Shown one piece after another: positions 8,658 to 16,527 of a DNA stretch of 64,000 bases (position 1 is the stretch's first letter; each line of letters begins with the position of its first letter). This DNA is from Caballeronia turbans (GTDB taxonomy: Bacteria; Pseudomonadota; Gammaproteobacteria; Burkholderiales; Burkholderiaceae). The notes under the pieces were generated by a model. It searched no databases, was not told the DNA's origin, and saw nothing but the letters and a program-made list of their open reading frames with translations. Made by a program: the position numbers and the translations under genes. The stretch lies in NCBI GenBank assembly GCA_001544655.2, contig FCOD02000015.1:1-64000 (forward strand). The letters are read 5' to 3'.

Positions 8658-9488
8658 ATGAACCTTTCCCTCTCTTGCGCCGGCACCTACGTGCTCGGCC
8701 ATTCGGATCCGGAAGTGCAGCGCCTCGAAAATCAGGCGCGTTTCGTCGCCGATCTGACTGAAGATGTCCTGCGCCGCGCGGGCCTCGCGTCCGGCATGCG
8801 CGTGCTCGACCTGGGCTGCGGCGCGGGCGATGTCTCGTTTCTGGCGGCATCGCTCGTGGGGCCGAACGGGTCGGTGCTCGGCATCGATCAGGCGCCCGGC
8901 GTGATCGGAAAAGCGCGCGAACGGGCGCGGCACGCGGACCTCGATAACGTGCGCTTCGACGTCGCGAGCGTGGCGGATTTCGATCTTGCGGAGCCCGTCG
9001 ACGCCATCGTCGGCCGTCTCATCCTGCTGCATCTGCCCGATCCCGCCGCGACCTTGCGCCGCCTCGCCGAGCGTGCAGGCGCGGGCACGCTCTTCGTCTT
9101 CCACGAGATGGACATGAGCACCGCGCGCTCGATGCCCGAATCGCCGCTATGCGCGCAAGGCTTGCACTGGATCGTGGAGACGTTTCGACGGGCGGGCGTC
9201 GAGACCGACATGGGATCGAAGCTCTATTCGACGTTTCGTCGCGCCGGCCTCCCCGGGCCGCAGATGCTGCTTTCGGCGCGCGTCGAAGGCGGTCCCGACT
9301 CGTTCGCGTATGAGTATCTGGCCGAGGTTATGCGCACGCTGTTGCCGCTTGCCGAGCGCTTCGGCATTGCAAGCGCGGATGCGGTCGGTATCGACACGCT
9401 GGCCGCGCGTCTGCGCGATGAAATCGTCGCGCTCGATGGCGTCATGCAGCCGCCGGCTTTCATCGGCGCGTGGACGCGCGTGGCTTAG
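8658..9488 (+). CDS. Class I SAM-dependent methyltransferase
   Basis: A 276-residue protein. I chose ATG 8658 over 8610 because GAGGT sits 9 bases before it. The glycine-rich SAM-binding motif I (VLDLGCGAGDVSFLA) is near residue 50, followed by the acidic end of strand 2 (LGIDQAPG) and a motif like LHLPDPAATLRRLAER. The fold is that of UbiE/ArsM-type methyltransferases. The substrate is not apparent. It stands alone, divergent from the TonB receptor gene and converging on a DUF1801 gene with a 4-bp overlap at the stops. Confidence 0.85.
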   Translation: MNLSLSCAGTYVLGHSDPEVQRLENQARFVADLTEDVLRRAGLASGMRVLDLGCGAGDVSFLAASLVGPNGSVLGIDQAPGVIGKARERARHADLDNVRFDVASVADFDLAEPVDAIVGRLILLHLPDPAATLRRLAERAGAGTLFVFHEMDMSTARSMPESPLCAQGLHWIVETFRRAGVETDMGSKLYSTFRRAGLPGPQMLLSARVEGGPDSFAYEYLAEVMRTLLPLAERFGIASADAVGIDTLAARLRDEIVALDGVMQPPAFIGAWTRVA

Positions 9489-9868
9489 CCCGCGGCTTTC
9501 TTCGTCGATTTCGATTGATTGAATTCGATCGCCGCGCGCACGAGATTTTTCAACGCACGCGCGTTGATCTTGTCGCCCTCGAAGAAATCGATCGCACGCC
9601 GCGCATTGCCTTCGAGACCCGCGTTGAAGAGCTTGTCGGGATCGGGAAGGCTCGCGCCGTTGGCGAACGTGAGCTTCACTTTGCCTTTATGTGCGTTAGC
9701 CACCGCGATCATGCCGTCGCGATACCACACCGGGCTGCCCATGTACTTCCACTCCTCGACGATCCCGCCATCCACCGCGAGAATGATCTTGCGCACATTG
9801 GCGAATGTCTCGCCGCGCCAGTCGGTGATGCCGGCAATCAGCGCGTCGATTCGTTCCGATGGATTCAT
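9485..9868 (-). CDS. DUF1801 domain protein
   Basis: A 127-residue small cytosolic protein. The central part (VDGGIVEEWKYMGSPVWYRDG, then GKVKLTFANGASLPD) is the DUF1801 (YdhG-like) signature, a fold related to frataxin-like proteins with no settled function. The lysine-rich C-terminus (NQSKSTKKAAG) may bind nucleic acid, though this is only a composition argument. ATG 9868 has weak AG-rich sequence upstream. It converges on the methyltransferase gene with overlapping stop codons. Confidence 0.85.
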   Translation of the reverse strand: MNPSERIDALIAGITDWRGETFANVRKIILAVDGGIVEEWKYMGSPVWYRDGMIAVANAHKGKVKLTFANGASLPDPDKLFNAGLEGNARRAIDFFEGDKINARALKNLVRAAIEFNQSKSTKKAAG

Positions 9869-9937
9869 GCGTGTCTCCGTGATTCTGCGTTCAAGTTATG
9901 GTTCTATCTCGGCGCCGATCATTCCAAGGTAGCGCCG

Positions 9938-10477
9938 TCAGCGTATGAGGCCCGGACTGCCGATCGTAATCTGCAACCGTTGAGCCTGATCGAGATGAAA
10001 GATGAACGACGGACGCGAGCGGATCAGGAGCGTGCGCACCTCCGCGCTGCGCGCCATGCGGATATAGCCATCTACGGTATTGACGAGCTTTTGCAGAAAC
10101 GCCACTTCGCGATCGAGATACGCTTCATCGAAATCGTAAGTGCTCGTCTGGTCGAGATCCGCGATGTCGTCGATGCTTTGCTTCGTCAAAGCGTCGCTCG
10201 TCGCGCTGCGTTGCGGCTGCGTGCCGTATCGTTGCATCAGCGTGGCGATCTCCTGATTGACCTGCGCATGCTCGGACACGATCCGCTTCGCGAAGACCTG
10301 CAGGCTATTGGAACGCGTCCTGCGCAAGGCCAGACTGGCCGCAGCGATCTCCGCCTGATTCGCGACGAAAATGACGCCGAGCATTTGCTCATCGGAAAGC
10401 GGCTGCTCCTGCGCTTTTACGCAGACGGTCCACGTCAGCAGCAGCATCAACAGCGCCGCGATGCGTTTGCCGTTCAT
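9938..10477 (-). CDS. Secreted DUF4142 protein
   Basis: A 179-residue protein with a Sec signal (MNGKRIAALLMLLLTWTVCVKAQ) and a helical body. Traits of DUF4142 are visible: an early segment on presence in new conditions (LGVIFVANQAEIAAASLALRR), then VFAKRIVSEHAQVNQEIATL, a ferritin-like bundle. These periplasmic proteins are common in Burkholderiales and are often linked to stress, with no enzyme activity assigned. GGAGGC precedes ATG 10477. It is a single gene between DUF1801 and the diguanylate cyclase gene. Confidence 0.85.
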   Translation of the reverse strand: MNGKRIAALLMLLLTWTVCVKAQEQPLSDEQMLGVIFVANQAEIAAASLALRRTRSNSLQVFAKRIVSEHAQVNQEIATLMQRYGTQPQRSATSDALTKQSIDDIADLDQTSTYDFDEAYLDREVAFLQKLVNTVDGYIRMARSAEVRTLLIRSRPSFIFHLDQAQRLQITIGSPGLIR

Positions 10478-10583
10478 CGGAGCCTCCGGGTTATATCGAC
10501 ACCGATGACTCTACCTTGAAAAGCGCGCGTGTCCGTCCGTCGCTTGAAAGCCTTGCCGCAGCGCGAGACGGCATGAGCCTGCT

Positions 10584-11702
10584 TCACACCGTCAGCGTAT
10601 TGCGGCCCGCGAGTTTCGCACGATACAGCGCGACGTCCGCGCGTTGCAGCGCTTCCTGAAAGCCCGCATCGTTCGCACCGATCTGCGATACGCCGATGCT
10701 CGTCGTCCATTCCGGCATGCCTTCGGTGTATTTGCGACACGCAGCGTGGATCTGGTTCGCGCAGGCCTGCGCACCCGATGCGCGCGATGCCGGCACGATC
10801 GCGACGAACTCGTCGCCGCCGAGCCGCCCGAACTCGCCGCCCAGCGACGCGACTTCCGCGCCCGCCAGCCGTGCCAGTTCGATCAGCACGTTGTCGCCCG
10901 CAAGGTGACCATGCCGGTCGTTGATCTGCTTGAAATGATCGAGGTCGATGGCGAGCACCGTCGCACCGGGCGCGGCAAGGCGCTTCGCGTGGGCATCGAA
11001 TCCGGCGCGGTTCCAGACGCCCGTCAGCGGATCGCGCAACGCGGCGTCGCGCAGGCGTTGCTGCGCGCGTTCGGCGGGAATCGCCAGCAGGCCGAGATTG
11101 AGCACGCCGAGGAGCAACTGGTCCGAGAGCATCGGAATCAGCGCGAGGTAATTGATGCCCGGTCCCGACCACGCATAAGCGGCGAGCGTCACTGCATAAC
11201 CTGGCAGGTAGCCAAGCATCGCGAGACCGGCAATGCGGCGCGCGCGGCTCTCCTCGCGCCGCCCGCTCGACCAGAGGATGAGGCCGGTAGTCGCCGCCGA
11301 AATCGCGACGCTGATCGTGTCGGCCGCATGCGTCAGCATCGACGCTGCCGGACCATGACCGCCGATCCATCCCGGCAGGACATGCGCCGCGAAGCAGCCG
11401 AGGATCGGTGCGAGCATCCACGCGCGAAACGGCGGCTTGCCGTCGAAAGCGCGCAAGCCTGAAATGATCAGCATGTTGGTCGCCGCGAGTGCGCCCAGCA
11501 GCAGGCCGATCACAGCCGCATTGCCGCGGGCGGGCTCGAAACCGGTCAGCACGGCCGCGTAGAGGAACGAGCTCGCCGACCAGTGCACGAACTGCGGTTC
11601 GACTTTGCGGCCGAAGCGCACCAGCGCGAAGACAAGTCCGAACGCCGTGCTCGCAAGCACGCTGCAAAGGCGCAGTGTTTCTGTATCAGGTGTGTGGAAC
11701 AT
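10584..11702 (-). CDS. Membrane-bound diguanylate cyclase (GGDEF)
   Basis: A 372-residue protein when started at ATG 11702; the longer frame adds an arginine-rich tail unlike a coding N-terminus. Residues 10-210 hold about six hydrophobic helices that form a membrane sensor domain without a clear family name. The GGDEF domain begins near residue 222 (ALRDPLTGVWNRAGFD), with an intact GGDEF active-site loop at 295-299 and the DLDHFKQIND metal site at 253-262. The RxxD inhibitory site that usually lies five residues before GGDEF is absent (SLGG there), so product inhibition may be lost. It should make cyclic di-GMP from two GTP at the inner membrane. Confidence 0.9.
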   Translation of the reverse strand: MFHTPDTETLRLCSVLASTAFGLVFALVRFGRKVEPQFVHWSASSFLYAAVLTGFEPARGNAAVIGLLLGALAATNMLIISGLRAFDGKPPFRAWMLAPILGCFAAHVLPGWIGGHGPAASMLTHAADTISVAISAATTGLILWSSGRREESRARRIAGLAMLGYLPGYAVTLAAYAWSGPGINYLALIPMLSDQLLLGVLNLGLLAIPAERAQQRLRDAALRDPLTGVWNRAGFDAHAKRLAAPGATVLAIDLDHFKQINDRHGHLAGDNVLIELARLAGAEVASLGGEFGRLGGDEFVAIVPASRASGAQACANQIHAACRKYTEGMPEWTTSIGVSQIGANDAGFQEALQRADVALYRAKLAGRNTLTV

Positions 11703-11933
11703 GGAATAGCCCGCCACGTGCGATTGGCCGGGACATCGGGCGTCATGGACGGCAGACCGCGCATCGCGACAAAACGGCCGAATCATAGCTTTCGCCTTCG
11801 ACCGCTGCGAACACGGCACTGTCGAATCAACGGCACGCGCTCAGCAAACTTTAGTGCCGCGCGGCGCTTGCGGCATAAGCCTTGCTCGCCGGATAACGTT
11901 TCCGCATCGCCATCACAGCAAGGAGACGCACAT

Positions 11934-12518
11934 ATGAAACTGTATTACGCACCCGGCGCATGTAGTCTCGCCGATCACATTGCGATGCATGAAGCAGGCC
12001 TGAATTTCGACCGCGTGAAGGTCGACCTCAAGGCGAAGGTCACCGAGGACGGCACGCCGTTCGCCGAAATCAATCCGAAGGGTTACGTGCCCGTTGTCGA
12101 GTTCGACGACGGCAAGCGACTCACCGAGAACGTCGCGATTCTATGGTGGATCGCGCAGGAAGCCCCATCGCTCGCGCCTTCCGGCGACGACGGCGCACTG
12201 CGCCTCGTGGAAACGCTCGCGTTCATTTCGACGGAGATCCACAAGCAATTCGCCCGCGTGTTCCGGCCGTCGTCCGATGCGGAAGCCACTGCCGCACGCG
12301 AGAAAATCGCGCAACGCTTCGCCCTCGTCGCGAAGACGATGCGTGGCGAGTATCTCTTCGGCGACAAGGTGAGCGTCGCAGATGCCTATCTTTTCACGAT
12401 GCTTACGTGGGCGCAGAAGATGAGCGTGGAACTGCCTCCCGAACTCCAGGCGTTCTACAAGCGCATGCGCGAGCGCCCGGCCGTGAAGCTCGCGTTCGAG
12501 CACGAAGGGCTCGAATGA
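11934..12518 (+). CDS. Glutathione S-transferase, beta-class type
   Basis: A 194-residue cytosolic enzyme starting at ATG 11934, just after AAGGAGACG. The N-terminal thioredoxin-like domain begins MKLYYAPGACSLADHIAMHE, as in bacterial GstA, where Cys10 is the residue that interacts with glutathione. The cis-proline site appears as NPKGYVPVVEFDDG near residue 50, and the C-terminal helical domain includes VSVADAYLFTMLTWA. It conjugates or reduces electrophiles with glutathione. It is a single gene preceded by about 230 bp of non-coding sequence shared with the divergent diguanylate cyclase gene. Confidence 0.92.
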   Translation: MKLYYAPGACSLADHIAMHEAGLNFDRVKVDLKAKVTEDGTPFAEINPKGYVPVVEFDDGKRLTENVAILWWIAQEAPSLAPSGDDGALRLVETLAFISTEIHKQFARVFRPSSDAEATAAREKIAQRFALVAKTMRGEYLFGDKVSVADAYLFTMLTWAQKMSVELPPELQAFYKRMRERPAVKLAFEHEGLE

Positions 12519-12629
12519 TCTATCGCGCATGATGCATTGCGAAAACGCGCGCGTCATGCGGGCGGGTCCGGCCTTTGCTAAACGAAGTGAGGGCGCGCAT
12601 CGCGCGCCATCTCAATCTCGGAGGCCATC

Positions 12630-12836
12630 ATGGAGCCAGGCAAGCCTGTGCCGCACGCCACCGCCGACGACATGGACGAACCCGTAGGCCGCGACGATTC
12701 GCCGCCGACGTCCTCGCAAGATACGAAGCAGCGTCAACTCGACGAACGCGAAAAGCGCACGCATGAAGCATCGGAAAACGAGTTGCCGTCGACGCAGGAG
12801 AAGAACCCGGTCCCGCCCGACTCCCACAAGCCGTGA
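12630..12836 (+). CDS. Small hydrophilic protein of unknown function
   Basis: A 68-residue, highly charged, proline-rich protein with no hydrophobic segment (EPGKPVPHATADDMDEP, then SSQDTKQRQLDEREKR). Low-complexity composition suggests disorder. A strong ribosome site (CTCGGAGG) sits 5-8 bases before the ATG, which is the main evidence that it is real. It overlaps the next gene by 4 bp (GTGA), so the two are probably translated together. I do not recognise a family. Confidence 0.65.
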   Translation: MEPGKPVPHATADDMDEPVGRDDSPPTSSQDTKQRQLDEREKRTHEASENELPSTQEKNPVPPDSHKP

Positions 12837-13111
12837 TTCCATGGCAAGCCGTCGTAATGGCAGCGCTGATGGGCGTGATCGTCTGCTACACGCACTATGA
12901 GATTCCAAGCTTCACACGCGCTCAGGCGAAGCGCCGTACGGCGCATCTCGTGCTGATCGTGGTGTCGCTTGCGTTTGGCGCGATGGGTGCTTACACGCTT
13001 GAGTTGCCGATGCCGTCATGGCTCGTGTTCGCGCTCGGCTTCGGCACGGTGCACGTGCCCGCGGCCGCGATCCTCGCACTCAAGCGTGCGCGCGGCGCGG
13101 GGATGTCCTGA
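12833..13111 (+). CDS. Small two-helix membrane protein
   Basis: A 92-residue protein starting with GTG 12833, whose last two bases are part of the upstream TGA, an arrangement typical of translational coupling. An alternative start is ATG 12857. It has hydrophobic segments at about residues 4-20, 40-58 and 62-82 (HLVLIVVSLAFGAMGAYTL; SWLVFALGFGTVHVPAAAIL), so it is an inner-membrane protein with two or three helices. The function is unknown. Its place between two small soluble genes suggests a minor stress operon. Confidence 0.6.
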   Translation: MIPWQAVVMAALMGVIVCYTHYEIPSFTRAQAKRRTAHLVLIVVSLAFGAMGAYTLELPMPSWLVFALGFGTVHVPAAAILALKRARGAGMS

Positions 13112-13140
13112 ACGCCGGTTACTCAACGAGAGGTCACATC

Positions 13141-13359
13141 ATGTCTACCGAGACTTACGTTCGCAACGGGCATCGCGTCGAGATCACCATCGACCACGAT
13201 CCGACTGGGCAGTTCACCTGGTCCTATACCATCGATGCAGACGGCTACACGGAAATGCGCGATCGTCCGCTGGAGAGTCCCGATGCGGCGATGGAAGCGG
13301 CCAAAAATCACGCAAATGCGAAGGCCGACATGCTGCCGGCCGGCGACGACGCGCAATGA
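13141..13359 (+). CDS. Small conserved hypothetical protein
   Basis: A 72-residue soluble protein (MSTETYVRNGHRVEITIDHD...). AGAGGTCA lies 5-10 bases upstream of ATG 13141. The sequence predicts a beta-rich start, a central TWSYTIDADGYTEMRDRP and a C-terminal helix (SPDAAMEAAKNHANAKADM). This layout resembles small Burkholderia proteins that are usually left unnamed; the 75-residue protein at 19321-19548 has a related plan (a short beta sheet, then a helix with DDARAYALNAGKDDID), so both may belong to one loose family. No function is known. Confidence 0.7.
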   Translation: MSTETYVRNGHRVEITIDHDPTGQFTWSYTIDADGYTEMRDRPLESPDAAMEAAKNHANAKADMLPAGDDAQ

Positions 13360-13380
13360 CGCTCATGCAATGACGCTCAT
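13353..13380 (+). repeat. 14-bp tandem duplication at a stop codon
   Basis: The unit GCAATGACGCTCAT occurs twice in a row and is followed by GC. The first copy contains the TGA stop of the preceding gene. It looks like a small replication-slippage event and leaves the gene intact. Confidence 0.85.
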
Positions 13381-13561
13381 GCGTCACAGTACGACCTGAA
13401 CGCCGCTTTCGACGACATTCTCACTTCGAGGTCCATAGTATTGCGCGCTGGCATCCGTGGAGCCGGCGGCAATCGGCATTCCGCTCAAGAGATTCGAAGG
13501 CTATCGCGCGCTTCCTTTCAATAACATTCGCGATCCGATTTACAGTCGCGCGTAATTGACG

Positions 13562-13576
13562 GTAAGCGTTGCTTAC
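13562..13576. promoter_or_regulatory. Palindrome GTAAGC-GTT-GCTTAC upstream of the RcnB-like gene
   Basis: Perfect 6-bp arms with a 3-bp centre, about 85 bp before the RcnB-like start and directly after a TTGACG that could serve as a -35 element. Its size and place fit a repressor or activator operator. The rest of the 300-bp gap (13360-13659) shows nothing further apart from the tandem repeat. Confidence 0.45.
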
Positions 13577-13659
13577 ACATGCTCACGTCATTTTTCCACT
13601 TCGTTGCGTACAGTCCGGGCATCGAGAAACGTCCCTTCGCAACCTTCAAGAGGAAAAAC

Positions 13660-14073
13660 ATGAAGAAGAATCGAATCGTCGCCGCGCTGCTTTGCGCGAC
13701 CATCGGACTGACGACGGGTGCGGTATTCGCGCAGCCCGCGCCGGGCGGCCCGGACGGCCTTCACGAAATGAATCGCGGTCCCGTTGGCCCGGGCGCGCCC
13801 GGCCACGGCCCCGACATGAACGGCCGCAATGGATACGAGCACGACGCCCCGCGTGCGCCCGAGCATGCGAACAACGAGCCGCGCCATTCGGAGTGGCGCA
13901 AGGGCGAGCGCCTCTCGTCGGATTACCGCAATCACCAGTATGTCGTAGACGACTGGCACGGCCACGGCCTGCGCCAGCCTCCGCGCGGCTATCAATGGGT
14001 CGGCGTCGGTGCGGATTATTTGCTGGTCGCGGTTGCGTCGGGCGTCATCGCGCAGATCGTGATGTCGCAATAA
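13660..14073 (+). CDS. RcnB-family periplasmic protein
   Basis: A 137-residue protein with a Sec signal (MKKNRIVAALLCATIGLTTG, cleavage after VFAQ). Start ATG 13660 follows AAGAGGAAA; an upstream ATG in frame is unsupported. The mature N-terminal half is rich in Gly, Pro, His and Asn; the C-terminal half carries the RcnB signature (VVDDWHGHGLRQPPRGYQWV, then YLLVAVASGVIAQIV). E. coli RcnB affects nickel and cobalt balance in the periplasm; the many histidines here fit metal contact, but the role in this organism is inferred. A palindrome upstream and a strong terminator downstream show that it is a single transcription unit. Confidence 0.8.
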   Translation: MKKNRIVAALLCATIGLTTGAVFAQPAPGGPDGLHEMNRGPVGPGAPGHGPDMNGRNGYEHDAPRAPEHANNEPRHSEWRKGERLSSDYRNHQYVVDDWHGHGLRQPPRGYQWVGVGADYLLVAVASGVIAQIVMSQ

Positions 14074-14108
14074 GCTGCGCGCTCAAACCCTCGTTTTCCG
14101 AGGCATGA

Positions 14109-14148
14109 AACGCAAATTGCCCGCCTGTTCAGGCGGGCAATTTGCGTT
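14109..14148 (+). terminator. Strong hairpin terminator after the RcnB-like gene
   Basis: An 18-bp perfect stem (14109-14126 with 14131-14148; core ACGCAAATTGCCCGCCT) closes a 4-base loop GTTC. The A-rich left side and T-rich right side make it work in both directions. It separates the RcnB-like gene from the leftward zinc-ribbon gene. Confidence 0.8.
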
Positions 14149-14207
14149 CAACGACATGCAATCGAAGCGCACGTCCAAGGACTGCGTCACGGTTGAGAAT
14201 CCGGCAA

Positions 14208-14411
14208 TCAAGCCTTGCCGCGAATAGTATCAGTCGCGTCGCGCTGCTCATTCGGCCTCTCCGGCCTGTCCGGCGCCGTGACCGCCTGATCGAAAATGAA
14301 GCCCATCGCGATATGCTCGGTGTTCGAGGAGCCGCATGCGGGGCACCTGTCGTCTTCGAGAGCATCGTCGGAGTAAATGAGCTTGTTGCATGCCACACAG
14401 CGGATCAGCAT
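14208..14411 (-). CDS. Small zinc-ribbon protein
   Basis: A 67-residue protein when started at ATG 14411, which follows GGGAGTAAAG; a start 33 bases further up lacks such a site. It has two CxxC pairs, CVAC near residue 5 and CPAC near residue 24, as in rubredoxin-like zinc ribbons, followed by a polar tail. Similar proteins in Burkholderia are annotated as hypothetical. It probably binds one zinc ion and may contact nucleic acid or a partner protein; no partner is suggested by its neighbours. Confidence 0.75.
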   Translation of the reverse strand: MLIRCVACNKLIYSDDALEDDRCPACGSSNTEHIAMGFIFDQAVTAPDRPERPNEQRDATDTIRGKA

Positions 14412-14665
14412 CTTTACTCCCGAGTCGAGTGAAAGGTATCTCATTTATATGCCAAAACATGCGCACCGCCAATTGCTCTTTACACGTACCTGCCGAGCGT
14501 CGTATCCACTACATTCATCGATGCCGTAGCAAGCGTCGAGCCTACACCTGACCAATTGCGCGGCATGCGCCTTGCGCGCAACCGCACGCGTATGACGCCG
14601 CATTGCGTGGCAAGTGACGCAAACGCGTTCACTCCTTTCGATTCTGCTAATCGGAGACGTTCATC

Positions 14666-16462
14666 ATGTCTACGACCGTGGGCGATTTCCTGGTCGACCG
14701 CCTGCATGCCTGGGGCGTGCGCCGCATTTACGGCTATCCCGGCGACGGCATCAATGGTGTATTCGGCGCACTCAATCGCGCGAACGGCAAAATCGAGTTC
14801 ATTCAGGCACGGCACGAAGAAATGGCGGCCTTCATGGCCTGCGCGCACGCAAAGTTCACCGGCGAGTTAGGCGTGTGTATCGCGACATCCGGGCCGGGCG
14901 CATCGCATCTCGTCACGGGTCTCTACGATGCGCGCCTCGACCACATGCCAGTCCTCGCGATCGCGGGCCAGCAAGCGCGCGCGGCGCTGGGCGGCCACTA
15001 TCAGCAGGAAGTCGATCTCTCCGCCCTGTTCAAGGACGTGGCAGGCGCCTTCGTGCAGCAGGCGAGCGTGCCGTCGCAGATTCGCCACCTCGTCGATCGC
15101 GCGGTGCGTATCGCGATATCGGAGCGCAAGGTGACGGCGCTCATTTTGCCCAACGATTTGCAGGACCTCGAATACGAGTCGCCGGGCCGCAAGCACGGCA
15201 CGCTGCATTCGGGCGTCGGCTATAGCGCGCCGAAGGTCGTGCCTTACAGCGACGATCTGCAACGCGCCGCCGACGTTCTCAACGCGGGCAAGAAGGTCGC
15301 GATTCTGGTCGGCGCGGGCGCATTGCAGGCGACCGACGAAGTCATCGCCATCGCGGAGAAGCTCGGCGCGGGCGTCGCCAAGGCGTTGCTCGGCAAAGCC
15401 GCATTGCCCGACGATCTGCCCTTCGTCACGGGCTCGATTGGCCTGCTCGGCACCGAGCCGAGCTACAAGATGATGACCGGATGCGACACGCTGCTCATGA
15501 TCGGCTCGGGCTTTCCCTACGCCGAATTCCTGCCAAAGGAAGGCGCCGCGCGCGGCGTGCAGATCGACATCAAGGCGGACATGCTTTCCATCCGCTATCC
15601 GATGGAAGTGAATCTCGTTGGCGACAGCGCCGAGACCTTGCGCGCGCTCTTGCCCTTGCTGCAAGAAAAAACGGACCTCGCCTGGCGCAAGGATATCGAA
15701 GGCTGGATTAAAGACTGGTGGAAAACGCTCGAGAAACGCGCCATAGCACCCGCGAAAGGCGGCGTGAATCCCCAGCGCACCGTATGGGAGTTGTCGCCGC
15801 GCGTGCCTGCGAACGCGATCGTCACGAGCGATTCGGGCTCGGTCGCGAACTGGTATGCGCGCGATCTGAAGGTGAAGCGCGGCATGATGTGCTCGCTTTC
15901 GGGCGGCCTTGCTTCGATGGGCGCAGCCGTGCCCTACGCGATCGCAGCGAAGTTTGCATATCCCGAGCGGCCCGTAATTGCACTAGTGGGCGATGGCGCG
16001 ATGCAGATGAGCAACATGGCCGAACTCATTACGGTCGCGAAATACTGGAAGCAGTGGGCGAACCCGCGCTGGATCTGCATGGTCCTCAATAACGAGGACC
16101 TGAATCAGGTGACGTGGGAGCAGCGCGTGATGGAAGGCGATCCGAAGTTCGAGGCGTCGCAGAGCATTCCGTCGGTGCCTTATCACAAGTTCGCGGAAAT
16201 GATCGGCCTGAAGGGCTTTTATGTCGACGATGCCGAGCGCATGGCCGCCGTATGGGACGAAGCGCTGGCAGCGGATCGTCCTGTCGTGATCGAGGTCAAG
16301 GCCGATCCGAACGTGCCGCCGTTGCCGCCGCATATCACGTTGCAGCAGGCGAAGGCTTTCGCGACCACGCTCATGAAGGGCGATCCGAGCCAGAGTCACG
16401 TGATCGTCGATACGGCGAAGCAGGTGCTCGGCGCGGTTCTGCCGGGTCACAAGGACAAGTAA
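14666..16462 (+). CDS. ThDP-dependent enzyme, pyruvate-oxidase (PoxB) type
   Basis: A 598-residue enzyme of the acetolactate synthase/pyruvate oxidase family. The catalytic glutamate lies in the segment FIQARHEEMAAFMA near residue 51. The FAD/nucleotide-like middle domain starts around residue 190, and the ThDP-Mg motif is at about 440 (LVGDGAMQMSN, followed 27-30 residues later by LNNEDLN). A likely reaction is oxidative decarboxylation of pyruvate, in the manner of PoxB, feeding electrons to quinone, but the substrate is inferred. Many Burkholderia genomes have this stress-linked gene as a single unit. It has its own promoter region and a terminator. Confidence 0.85.
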   Translation: MSTTVGDFLVDRLHAWGVRRIYGYPGDGINGVFGALNRANGKIEFIQARHEEMAAFMACAHAKFTGELGVCIATSGPGASHLVTGLYDARLDHMPVLAIAGQQARAALGGHYQQEVDLSALFKDVAGAFVQQASVPSQIRHLVDRAVRIAISERKVTALILPNDLQDLEYESPGRKHGTLHSGVGYSAPKVVPYSDDLQRAADVLNAGKKVAILVGAGALQATDEVIAIAEKLGAGVAKALLGKAALPDDLPFVTGSIGLLGTEPSYKMMTGCDTLLMIGSGFPYAEFLPKEGAARGVQIDIKADMLSIRYPMEVNLVGDSAETLRALLPLLQEKTDLAWRKDIEGWIKDWWKTLEKRAIAPAKGGVNPQRTVWELSPRVPANAIVTSDSGSVANWYARDLKVKRGMMCSLSGGLASMGAAVPYAIAAKFAYPERPVIALVGDGAMQMSNMAELITVAKYWKQWANPRWICMVLNNEDLNQVTWEQRVMEGDPKFEASQSIPSVPYHKFAEMIGLKGFYVDDAERMAAVWDEALAADRPVVIEVKADPNVPPLPPHITLQQAKAFATTLMKGDPSQSHVIVDTAKQVLGAVLPGHKDK

Positions 16463-16476
16463 CACGCAAACGGCAT

Positions 16477-16502
16477 GGCCCGCAGCGATGCGGCTGCGGG
16501 CC
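16477..16502 (+). terminator. Hairpin terminator after the ThDP enzyme
   Basis: A 9-bp stem (GGCCCGCAG with CTGCGGGCC) followed by pyrimidine-rich CTCTCCTATCTT. It lies between converging genes (the ThDP enzyme gene and the lipoprotein gene), so it may serve both. Confidence 0.6.
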
Positions 16503-16527
16503 TCTCCTATCTTATCGACGAATAGCG

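Noticed and set aside
14666-16462. Biosynthetic acetolactate synthase
   Set aside because: No small-subunit gene follows, and the sequence type and isolated context fit the pyruvate-oxidase group better.
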